DNA of 45,596 nucleotides from Collinsella sp. Its GTDB lineage: Bacteria; Actinomycetota; Coriobacteriia; Coriobacteriales; Coriobacteriaceae. The stretch's first letter is position 1. The number at the start of each line of letters is the position of its first letter. A program made the position numbers and the translations under genes. The notes beneath the pieces are model-generated. The model saw nothing but the letters and a program-made list of their open reading frames with translations. It made no database searches and was not told the origin of the DNA. The stretch is taken from the NCBI GenBank assembly GCA_018382125.1, contig JAGZQO010000015.1, positions 1 through 45,596 of the forward strand, given 5' to 3'. Shown here piece by piece: positions 26,854 through 34,328 of the stretch.

Positions 26854-28458
26854 TCAGCATTGCCCATTTTTCGGATCGAAATCCAAATCCAGCTTCCTAT
26901 CGCATGCTGAAATCAAATCCTGATCATGGCTTACAACAAGAATTAGCTGATCGAAGGGATTTCGATGAATATACTCCGTGAACTCCCGACGGCTTTCTTC
27001 ATCTAAATCGTTCGTTGGTTCATCGAACACAAGCACTTCCGGCTGCCTGCGAAGTGCTGCGAATATCCTTAGCTTTCGATACTCTCCACCAGAAAGGTCT
27101 CTACAATTCTTGCCTTTTAACGATTCGACGGTTCGATAGAAACTCGGCACAAGCTCTCGGAGGTTTTCGCTCGATCCCCGAATCGACGTCCTCTCAAGGT
27201 AATTCTCCACCGTTTCGTTCGGAATAAAGAGCTTTTGCGGGCACACCGCAAACAGGTCCCGTCGGATCGTCTCCATATCGAGCTCTTCATATGGCACCGA
27301 CCCCAAAGCCCGATGTCCCCCAGCAGAATATAGTCCAAGGAGCACCTTCAGAAACGTGCTTTTTCCGCATCCGTTCGGCCCGGTAATGGCATAGGTTTTT
27401 CCTTCCTCCACCTCCACGGAGAGGTCGCGGTATAAGTAGGGCTTTCCCGCGTATCGGTACGCGATGTTGGACAACGATATGCTCTCCACGTGCCCAACCG
27501 TGAGGGTGCCGCGGTCCTCGGCGTCCTCCGTCAGAGCCCCCAATCGGTCGAACGAGGCCCTTGCGTCCTGATACGATTTGAAATAATTCAAAAAATACTT
27601 GAAGCATCCGAACGCCATCGAGTAATACGAGTTCACCATTGTGAACTCGCCTAAGCTCATTCTTCCGCTCAATATTTCCATCCCGGAGATCACGAGCAGT
27701 GCCCCCCGAAACACAGACGAGATCAGGCCGTCGCTTGATGTGGCCAGATTCGAGACCCTACTTGCTTTCATGTAAATCGGGTAGTACCCCTCGAATACCC
27801 CTTTGAGCGTCCGAGCGCTCTGGTTATATGCGCCATCGCACTTAATGTCAAACAACTGCGACAGCTCGCCGCTCACGGACGCGAAAAGCTTACTCAAACC
27901 CTCCTTGTTCGCAAGCGAACTGTTGTACAACGGCTTTTTCAACGCCCTGAATAAAATGAAGTACGCAACAAGCGAACATGCACTTAACACCAGGAACACC
28001 GGATTAATCGAAAACAGGATGATGCATATCAACACAACCAGAACGATGTTAAGCCCGATCGTCAGGAAGTTGTTCACGACAAACGATGACACCGCATTCG
28101 AATCCGCATACACCCTCTGCGTTGTATAGGATGGATCCGCCTGCTCCCCCTTTTCCAGGGGCCCCCGTTCAAACGACTCACACGTGGTCCCCATCAGTCT
28201 CGTCGTCATCTCCAAGATGACGCGCGATACGTTCACACCCATCGCATACGACATGAAGGAGGCCGATATCCCTATGCCCGCAACAAAGGCCGCAAACCAC
28301 ACGACACGAGATGGATCCCTATTCGTCACGAGAAAGTCTACAAACCCACCGTTTAAGGCGGGCATGACGCACGCGAGAGCAAAATTCACCAGCATGAGAA
28401 TCACGAAAAGCCGTGACCCTTTACACCGAAACAACTCGTGAACCGTCTTCTTAAACAT
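26854..28458 (-). CDS. ABC transporter, fused permease and ATPase (peptide exporter type)
   Basis: Half-transporter of 534 residues: six predicted membrane helices in the first 290 residues, then an ATPase domain with GPNGCGKSTFLKVLLG, signature LSGGEYRKLRIF, Walker B VLVFDEPTND and H-loop VVSHDQD. It lacks an N-terminal C39 peptidase domain, so it would not trim a leader. The start at 28458 (MFKKTV) has GGGAG five bases upstream. Beside a RiPP precursor it is likely to export a modified peptide or give self-protection; this is inference. Its partner subunit downstream is truncated. Confidence 0.85.
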   Translation of the reverse strand: MFKKTVHELFRCKGSRLFVILMLVNFALACVMPALNGGFVDFLVTNRDPSRVVWFAAFVAGIGISASFMSYAMGVNVSRVILEMTTRLMGTTCESFERGPLEKGEQADPSYTTQRVYADSNAVSSFVVNNFLTIGLNIVLVVLICIILFSINPVFLVLSACSLVAYFILFRALKKPLYNSSLANKEGLSKLFASVSGELSQLFDIKCDGAYNQSARTLKGVFEGYYPIYMKASRVSNLATSSDGLISSVFRGALLVISGMEILSGRMSLGEFTMVNSYYSMAFGCFKYFLNYFKSYQDARASFDRLGALTEDAEDRGTLTVGHVESISLSNIAYRYAGKPYLYRDLSVEVEEGKTYAITGPNGCGKSTFLKVLLGLYSAGGHRALGSVPYEELDMETIRRDLFAVCPQKLFIPNETVENYLERTSIRGSSENLRELVPSFYRTVESLKGKNCRDLSGGEYRKLRIFAALRRQPEVLVFDEPTNDLDEESRREFTEYIHRNPFDQLILVVSHDQDLISACDRKLDLDFDPKNGQC

Positions 28459-28554
28459 GCCAGCTCCCATCAAGCGGCCTTTTATCCAAAACTGAATTTG
28501 CTCGCCGCTTAATCGCTCCCATATATCCCTTGTTGTTAATCCTTGCTCAAGACA

Positions 28555-28908
28555 TTATCTCGGGTTGCGGTGCCCAGGATTCCATTTCACCTTTATATAC
28601 ATACGAATAAGCCCCCTATTTGCATAGGCAAGCGCGGCGATTATAACAGCAGCCACCATCAGACCGAGAATAGCCCTTTTGTCCGGAAAAAGGGACGAGA
28701 GAAAAAGGCATATTGCGGAGAAAACTATAGACGCCCCCACCACTCGGTTTGCGCCTAGAGACTCGGCCGTCCGCTTTGCCTCCTCTAAACGCTCTCCCGA
28801 TAGCAATGACATTCCGGCAAGCAATCCCGTGAGCTTGCCTCGATATATCATTATTCCGAACAACAGCAGCAGGCATGACCCCACCATTGAAACCACAACG
28901 TCCGACAT
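28555..28908 (-). CDS. DUF3784-like small membrane protein
   Basis: A 117-residue protein with three membrane segments: about residues 6-25, 55-72 and 78-95. Between the first two is the cytoplasmic-type stretch GLLAGMSLLSGERLEEAKRT, which fits the DUF3784 pattern. Function is unknown; relatives occur beside bacteriocin and SdpI-type loci, so an immunity role is possible. The start at 28908 is chosen because GGAG lies eight bases before it; an ATG two codons upstream is the alternative. It leads the minus-strand ABC group and diverges from the PqqD-GNAT gene. Confidence 0.6.
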   Translation of the reverse strand: MSDVVVSMVGSCLLLLFGIMIYRGKLTGLLAGMSLLSGERLEEAKRTAESLGANRVVGASIVFSAICLFLSSLFPDKRAILGLMVAAVIIAALAYANRGLIRMYIKVKWNPGHRNPR

Positions 28909-28982
28909 CGCCATCACTCCAGTCCACTCCTTCAATACCAGCCCTATCGACAAACATCAAAACTTTTTTTAACTTAATATTG

Positions 28983-29040
28983 TATATCGATATAAATATA
29001 TTCTTTTATATATCGTTTCGATTTGTGATATTTTATCGAA
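28983..29040. promoter_or_regulatory. AT-rich divergent control region of locus A
   Basis: This AT-rich stretch between divergent genes contains the palindrome TATATCGATATA (28983-28994) and repeated TATCG/CGATA half-sites (near 29012, 29018 and 29034). It probably holds promoters for both directions and operator sites. No -35/-10 pair is assigned with confidence. Confidence 0.4.
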
Positions 29041-29084
29041 CGAGTTGCTATTCGAGGAAGATAGGCCACAACCAAAGGAGATCA

Positions 29085-29978
29085 ATGGAATCCGTGAATG
29101 TTTGGAGCGCGCAAATCTCATCATTGCCTGGAGTCATCCCTATCCCCCTCGACCCAAGCTACCTTCGCAGTGAACCAAATAACCGCCTGAGCGTCCTAAG
29201 CTCAGATGGGAAACAAATCTATACGATCCTCAACAGGGTCGCTAAAGAGATTCTTGACTTATGCGACGGCACCTGCGATTTGCCCAAAATTCTCCGTCTG
29301 TTCCAAGAAAAATACCCAGATCAACCGCGCGAGACGCTAGCGCATGACCTGGCCCAAACCCTGCATAGCCTGACCGTAAACTGTCTTATCGTTTGGAAGA
29401 AAGAAGGGAGATATATGAACGACCCTTTCGGCTCCGATTACCTAACATCGGTGAATCCCGACGAGCTGCTTATTCTCGCGGACGCGAGCAGGTTTGCTGA
29501 GATCGAAGAGGCGGCTGCAAAATCCCTCTCTGCAAAACAGTCCAAAAATGGCAATAGGATCTATTTCTCTGAGTTCGACATTGAGCCCGAATTGGAGAAC
29601 TTTCTGGTTCTTCGCCAAAGGCTCTTTTCCTTTACCCATGATTATTTTCTACTCACGAGCCAGTCCGGAGAAATTAATGGATTGATAATATGCGAGCCGG
29701 CCACTAATCCCGCCGGCCGCAGCGTCATCATCAAATTTATCTCATGCAGCTCCACGCTGCTTGCCGGTGTGCTCGACCGCCTTGCGGAATACTACGGATC
29801 TTCCGCTCCCAAAGCCTACCGCGCGCTCAGAATTGACGCGCCTGATTCCACCCCAATCGCCGAACAACTTGACCATTCCGACCAGCGCCTTGGCTTTTCC
29901 TTAGTCGGCACCCTGCCCAATGAGCTCGACTCGGGCGACGTCAAGCTGTTTGTTCGCCCGCTCGATAAGAAGCAATAA
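29085..29978 (+). CDS. PqqD-like RRE / GNAT-like fusion protein (RiPP maturation)
   Basis: The 297-residue protein has two parts. Residues about 22-105 match the PqqD/RiPP recognition element pattern (LNRVAKEILDLCDGT, then helices ending LHSLTVNCLIVWKK), which in other systems binds the precursor leader. Residues about 158-295 resemble a GNAT acyltransferase: a beta strand with GEINGLIIC, a long helix AGVLDRLAEYYGSS and the typical end QRLGFSLVGTLPNELDSGDV. The acyl-CoA pyrophosphate loop (RGxGxG/A) is not recognisable, so catalysis is uncertain. The ATG has AAAGGAG upstream. Its stop overlaps the radical SAM start by one base (TAATG), so the two are made together. Confidence 0.7.
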   Translation: MESVNVWSAQISSLPGVIPIPLDPSYLRSEPNNRLSVLSSDGKQIYTILNRVAKEILDLCDGTCDLPKILRLFQEKYPDQPRETLAHDLAQTLHSLTVNCLIVWKKEGRYMNDPFGSDYLTSVNPDELLILADASRFAEIEEAAAKSLSAKQSKNGNRIYFSEFDIEPELENFLVLRQRLFSFTHDYFLLTSQSGEINGLIICEPATNPAGRSVIIKFISCSSTLLAGVLDRLAEYYGSSAPKAYRALRIDAPDSTPIAEQLDHSDQRLGFSLVGTLPNELDSGDVKLFVRPLDKKQ

Positions 29979-31024
29979 TGAGCATGCCGGCAATAATCGG
30001 AGCGCCCCACAGCGTTGCGCTCGACATTACAAACAAATGCAACCTTCGTTGTCTACACTGCTTCAACAACAGTGGAGAAAACGATGTCGTCGCGAACGAA
30101 TTATCCGACAACGAAGTCCTCGAACTCGTCGACTCGATTTGTCAAATGCACCCCTTTAGCTTCTGCTTCTGCGGAGGCGAGACCCTCCTGCGAAAGGATC
30201 TTGTCATCGAGTCCTTGCGGCGGCTCAGCGCATCTGGCGTCAAATGCAACCTCGTGTCAAACGGTCTGCTCGCAAACTCAAATACTTTGCATGAGCTCGA
30301 ACGCGCCGGTTTAAACGGCATACAGTTTAGCCTCGATGGCCTACGCGATTCTCACGAACATATGCGAGGACTCTCGGGATTATACGACCGGGTGCTCGAC
30401 GCCATCGATATCACGCTGAACGAAACCTCACTGCACCTTTCAATTGCCTTTTGTCCGACATCGTTCAATGTCGACGATTTCAAACCAGTTTGCACGATGC
30501 TTCGAGACAAGCTGAAATCGTCGGGTAGAACTGACCGAATTGACCTTAGAGTTCAGCCGCTCATGCTCCTCGGTAGAGCCCGAAGAAACCGCACGATTCG
30601 CCCTTCGAATAATCAATACCGTCGGCTAGTCAACACGATCAATGACCTTCGATACGATCCGGACTATCGAGGCTATTTCATGCTTGAGTGGGGCGACCCC
30701 ATCGACCACTTGGTCAGATTCCCTCAACTGCAAATGCAATTTGACCAAGTGGCCATCCACGCCAATGGCGATATCGTCGCATCCCCCTATATACCTCTCA
30801 TCATCGGAAACGTTCGCAAACACAGCCTTCAGGAATACTACGATGCCGGAATGGCAACCGTTTGGGATAAGCCCGTTGTTACCGCGTTGGCCAATCGTAT
30901 GCACTCGATTGACGAGATGGAAGAGATCTCATCGTTGATTGCAGACATCAATATGGACGGCGACCTCTATATCGACCTGATCGACGATGATCTAGGCGAC
31001 CTGAGCGTCCTGTCACAATTCTAA
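29978..31024 (+). CDS. Radical SAM peptide-modifying enzyme, locus A
   Basis: A 348-residue radical SAM enzyme. The cluster motif CNLRCLHC gives Cys21, Cys25 and Cys28; FCGGETLLRKDL is the SAM-binding GGE motif, followed by VSNGLL and IQFSLDG. The C-terminal region, where SPASM enzymes bind auxiliary clusters, reads FDQVAIHANGDIVASPYIPL and contains no cysteines, so only one Fe-S cluster is expected. It lies between a PqqD-domain gene and a precursor candidate. The likely substrate is the 60-residue peptide encoded 12 bases downstream; the modification cannot be told from sequence. Confidence 0.85.
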   Translation: MSMPAIIGAPHSVALDITNKCNLRCLHCFNNSGENDVVANELSDNEVLELVDSICQMHPFSFCFCGGETLLRKDLVIESLRRLSASGVKCNLVSNGLLANSNTLHELERAGLNGIQFSLDGLRDSHEHMRGLSGLYDRVLDAIDITLNETSLHLSIAFCPTSFNVDDFKPVCTMLRDKLKSSGRTDRIDLRVQPLMLLGRARRNRTIRPSNNQYRRLVNTINDLRYDPDYRGYFMLEWGDPIDHLVRFPQLQMQFDQVAIHANGDIVASPYIPLIIGNVRKHSLQEYYDAGMATVWDKPVVTALANRMHSIDEMEEISSLIADINMDGDLYIDLIDDDLGDLSVLSQF

Positions 31025-31036
31025 GGAGATGTTCCC

Positions 31037-31219
31037 ATGTATGAGACCCCAGAAGTAGAGAAGATGGATTCCAAAACCGGCCCCGTTCCCGTTGTGGTCA
31101 ACTTTGCAGCCGTCGTGGATAACGTAGTCGCAGCCGTCTATGATGCCGTCGTTGCGGCCTACGCATTCTGGTACTCGGCAGACAACGACGGCACCGGGAC
31201 GAGTGCAGCACAGAACTAG
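31037..31219 (+). CDS. Candidate RiPP precursor peptide, locus A
   Basis: A 60-residue peptide with a strong AAGGAG site, 12 bases after the radical SAM gene. Residues 1-18 are polar with Pro (leader-like). Residues 19-46 are rich in Val and Ala with polar residues every seven positions (Asn22, Asn29, Asp36) and end in the aromatic cluster YAFWYS (42-47). The tail is DNDGTGTSAAQN. There is no cysteine, so thioether or lanthionine chemistry is excluded. It matches no precursor family I know. The position beside the rSAM gene, the size and the skewed composition support the call. Confidence 0.65.
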   Translation: MYETPEVEKMDSKTGPVPVVVNFAAVVDNVVAAVYDAVVAAYAFWYSADNDGTGTSAAQN

Positions 31220-31797
31220 TCGCCGGCTCATCGAGCAATCGCCTCGCCTATCACTGCATGCGATTGACTGCGCAGCCCCAGCCAACGCCCAAAGCGCCTT
31301 GAAGAGCTGCTTGTAACATTCGTTCATTCAACAGCGAGATCTCTTCACCATTCTCGGCCGGCCCGACAGATCGACACATAAGTCGGGCCGGCCAGACTTA
31401 TACAACGCGGCGACTCCGCTCACGCCACCCCCCCGAAACTCACGCTGTCATCACACGGGCAATCAACAGTGAATCCTGTTATGCGACATGGGCAAACGGC
31501 CACGTGCGCGATTAAAACGAATTCACTTAACAGACTTCAAGAATGCTTTAGCACCGCAGGATGGCCATACGCGGAGCGCGGCACGCATAAGCCAAAAGCG
31601 GCATTAAAAGCCATCCCCTTCCCTGCTGAATGCGCGTCCTAGCCCATCAACCGGTCGGACCATCGCGAAGATGATCCGTGCTTCCATACTGCAATGCGAT
31701 ATCAAGCATCACGAATAGTCCCCGCCCAACGGGGTTCTCCCCTCCGCAGGCGATTCGGAACCCGCCCCCATCCCAAATTCCCACGCAGCGGCCGCGT
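31220..31797. other. Intergenic stretch without recognisable genes
   Basis: Apart from the hairpin at 31356-31393 nothing is identified. Stop codons interrupt all frames and no ribosome binding site precedes a credible start. The sequence may be decayed. Confidence 0.5.
31356..31393. terminator. GC-rich hairpin after locus A
   Basis: A perfect 12-bp stem (GGCCGGCCCGAC with its complement) around a 14-base loop, 137 bases after the precursor gene. No T run follows, so it may act as a Rho-assisted or mRNA 3'-end hairpin. Confidence 0.5.
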
Positions 31798-32286
31798 TCA
31801 CCGCCGCCGCGGGGGCCCTAGCTCCCCCGCGGCGCGGGCACGGGCGGCGAGGTCGGATGTGAAAGCCGGACCGCAGAGGTATCGAGCGCACGCGGCCAGG
31901 GCCTCGAGGGCGCCTGGCGGGTAGGGAGATCCGAGCATGAGGCAGGACAACGCGCAGGCCCGCAAAAGGTTCACGAGCTCCCCCGCGACGCGGCAGACCC
32001 TCGGCTGCCCCTCGTAAAGGATGCAGAAGACACGGTCGAGGTCCGACGGTTCGACCAGGCTGTACCGGCAGTCCGCGTACAGTGCGCAGCCCCTCCCGCG
32101 CGGGTCGCCGTCCGAGTCCTCATCCGGCTCATGATGGCGCACCTCGACCCAAAGGCCCTCCAACACATCGTCGAACCCGAAATCGAGCTCCGCCTGGACG
32201 CTCTCGCCGAACGCATCGCCCAGGGCGAGCTCCGGCACCTTCGTCACACGGCCGTCCAGCCACTCAATCTCTGTCATCGCGCGCAT
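31798..32286 (-). CDS. Hypothetical protein, GC-rich
   Basis: Not recognised. The 162-residue product begins MRAMTEIEWLDG after GGAAGGGG (eight bases). It has an acidic first half (EPDEDSDGD) and a C-terminal half of Ala/Leu-rich helices with six or more cysteines spread along the chain, and no membrane segment. Third codon positions are strongly G/C, unlike the AT-richer RiPP genes on either side, so it has a different origin. It separates loci A and B and is antisense to both operons. Confidence 0.5.
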   Translation of the reverse strand: MRAMTEIEWLDGRVTKVPELALGDAFGESVQAELDFGFDDVLEGLWVEVRHHEPDEDSDGDPRGRGCALYADCRYSLVEPSDLDRVFCILYEGQPRVCRVAGELVNLLRACALSCLMLGSPYPPGALEALAACARYLCGPAFTSDLAARARAAGELGPPRRR

Positions 32287-32780
32287 GGTCCAAGCCCCTT
32301 CCGACACGGGATTGTCAGCTCAACCCGACCCTTACCCATACGGACGAACATAACTCGCCAGGGGAAGCCCCTGAAGGCCGTGCGCCACAACATGAGGCCG
32401 AATCCGCCCCCGGCTGGACAGGCCAACAACGAAGGAGCACACGGAACCGGCGCGGCGTTACAACCGTCCCGGCAAGCGTGTCACTTGGCCAAGTCATGAT
32501 GCCGACAAACCCGGAAATGCTCCAACGGAGCGCCGAACGAGGGTAACAATATAAAGCCGTGCAACACGCGTTGGACGACCAGAACAACCCAAACAAAGGC
32601 CTGCCGGTCCCACCTTCAAGCCCAATAGCAAAATGTGCATCAGCGGATTTGCAGCGATACAAGTCTCAACCATCACACCGCAGCGCGCCTAGTCCCACTC
32701 ATCCTACTGCAAATGTCCCAGAACGAGAAAACGACCAGCTTAACATGCCAACCTTTATATCCGCACGCGCGTAATTCAAT
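32287..32780. other. Intergenic stretch without recognisable genes
   Basis: No frame here has both a convincing ribosome binding site and protein-like composition. The stretch may be debris from an older insertion. Confidence 0.45.
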
Positions 32781-33404
32781 TCATAAGGACCGGCTATCCC
32801 TTACCTGTGACACAATCTCAAACGCACAGAACAGAATCATCAGTCCAATCATCGTATAAGAGGCAGCCGGACCTTCAAGCACTATTCCACAAAGAACAAT
32901 CTCCGCGCAGCCAATAAGAACTGTTATCAGGCGCTCTGCCTTTTTGCTCCCGCCGCTCGCATGAAAAGGCGGCAAAGCGCACAAAATCACATATAGCCCG
33001 GGAAGGGAATACGGGATCGATAGTCCAAGTCCCCCATCAACCGCAGTGCTTTGCGTAAGAATCAACTGGACCCACACGGCAGTTATCACTGAACAGGTCG
33101 TCGATAAAAGAAGGCCAGAAATATAGCACGCAAGAAAGTCCCGTCGCATTCGAACGGAGAAATCCGCGAACTCCCTTCGCCGCGTGGAAACAATAAGGTA
33201 CACAGAAATTGCAATAGAACCGATCAGAGAAAGCAGCGGAACAACCAGCAATTCAAACTTATTTCCCCATCGATCAACCACGCCCCCACTCCAATGAGCT
33301 GGAATTGTATCGGGGAGGGCCGACCAAGCCGCCCATAGGATGAGAAATGGAGAAATAGAGAGGATGAAGGATGATAACACTGCAGTATTTTTTGAGACTC
33401 TCAT
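32781..33404 (-). CDS. DUF1648 (SdpI-like) membrane protein, possible immunity protein
   Basis: The 207-residue protein has about six membrane segments. Residues 29-49 match DUF1648 (LPDTIPAHWSG and VDRWGNK), the domain found at the start of SdpI-type immunity proteins and some regulators' membrane partners. In Bacillus SdpI protects against the SdpC toxin. Here the gene diverges from the precursor gene of locus B, so a self-protection role is inferred. Its ATG has AAGGAG 11 bases upstream, a wide spacing. It shares the control region 33451-33495 with the precursor. Confidence 0.65.
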   Translation of the reverse strand: MRVSKNTAVLSSFILSISPFLILWAAWSALPDTIPAHWSGGVVDRWGNKFELLVVPLLSLIGSIAISVYLIVSTRRREFADFSVRMRRDFLACYISGLLLSTTCSVITAVWVQLILTQSTAVDGGLGLSIPYSLPGLYVILCALPPFHASGGSKKAERLITVLIGCAEIVLCGIVLEGPAASYTMIGLMILFCAFEIVSQVRDSRSL

Positions 33405-33450
33405 CGATTCCGCATCTCCTTGTGCGCCCGCATTCCACTCCGTCTTAAAT

Positions 33451-33495
33451 CAAGTATAAATAAAAACTTGAATGCAAGTTTGTTTTGATTAGTAT
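33451..33495 (+). promoter_or_regulatory. Promoter and overlapping operator of locus B
   Basis: -35 TTGAAT (33468-33473) and -10 TAGTAT (33490-33495) are separated by 16 bases. The -35 box lies in the inverted repeat AAACTTG-AATG-CAAGTTT (33464-33481), and a further CAAGT half-site stands at 33451. A repressor bound here would block transcription of the precursor operon. Confidence 0.5.
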
Positions 33496-33602
33496 GGAAA
33501 CTATATCCATTTAGTTCTAATTTGTTCGTAGTATCAAATCGATACCGACACTAGCATGACGTAGTCTTTCAAGACAGCTATTCAACATTGGAGGTCACCG
33601 CT

Positions 33603-34328
33603 ATGGACAATGTGAACCACCTAAACGAACTCTCAATACAGTCCCAGCTTAGCATCCTTGAAAAACTGGTCGCGGACGCGGAACAATCTACCGACGCAAG
33701 ACGCGATTTCGAAGCTCAGCCTCGTGCCGTATTCCAGAAATATGGAATTACAGACCTCCAAATCAAAGCGGGAAATCGAAAAGTCTCTCTGTACGAACTG
33801 GTGGAGTCAACCGAAAAGGAGGCGCGTGTCCCCGTTGCACGCGCAGTATATCGTCGTATCCAACTTGCATATTATGACGAGGACAACGAAGCTGAGCCGC
33901 AAACGATACCTCTCGTAAACGTTGTACTTAATGCAAACGCAGTAACGAACGCAAACATCATTCTGAACGCAAACGGAATGGCAAACGCAAACGCGAATGC
34001 TCAAAACAACGCCAACCTTAAGTACGACGTCAACACAATGGGCTATGGATCAGCTATTTTTATGAACAAACCTGATGTTGTTGAACTATCGGAATCGTAC
34101 AAACAAACTTCTGTTTTCAGGAAATATGATCAAGAGGGCTTGAGTGCAGCGAGGCAAGCAGCCATGCTTAAAACAGCAATCAAGAATTCCAGCTCCAATA
34201 CCATCAACCCCGAAGGGGCTTCCAATGGGGTCGCCCGCGGGTATTATCGCTCCGTCGAATTCGAAGTTACTTACTCCGAGAACGAAGGCACCTTGGTAAT
34301 CACCGACGCCCGTTTGCTCGCGGCATGA
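33603..34328 (+). CDS. Proteusin-like RiPP precursor with Asn-rich hexapeptide repeat
   Basis: The 241-residue protein has a helical N-terminal part with RRDFEAQPRAVFQKYGI (about residues 33-49), the pattern of nitrile-hydratase-like (NHLP) and Nif11-like leaders. Residues 106-146 are Asn-rich, with NAN at 110, 116, 122 and 128, exactly every six residues, then irregular NAN/NNAN copies to 138. A C-terminal region of about 95 residues without such repeats follows. Polytheonamide-type proteusin cores also carry NxN motifs at this period, with N-methylated Asn. The ATG has GGAGG eight bases upstream. Its TGA overlaps the radical SAM ATG by four bases, so the genes are coupled. No Cys is present. 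Confidence 0.7.
   Translation: MDNVNHLNELSIQSQLSILEKLVADAEQSTDARRDFEAQPRAVFQKYGITDLQIKAGNRKVSLYELVESTEKEARVPVARAVYRRIQLAYYDEDNEAEPQTIPLVNVVLNANAVTNANIILNANGMANANANAQNNANLKYDVNTMGYGSAIFMNKPDVVELSESYKQTSVFRKYDQEGLSAARQAAMLKTAIKNSSSNTINPEGASNGVARGYYRSVEFEVTYSENEGTLVITDARLLAA

Noticed and set aside
32315..32662. Minus-strand frame in the gap between the hypothetical protein and DUF1648 gene
   Set aside because: Composition is rich in Cys/Trp/Arg in a random manner, with no start signal. It could be transposase debris but nothing supports a name.
33918..34037. CRISPR-like array in the repeated NAN segment
   Set aside because: The repeat is at codon level within one frame, with no conserved repeat-spacer structure.
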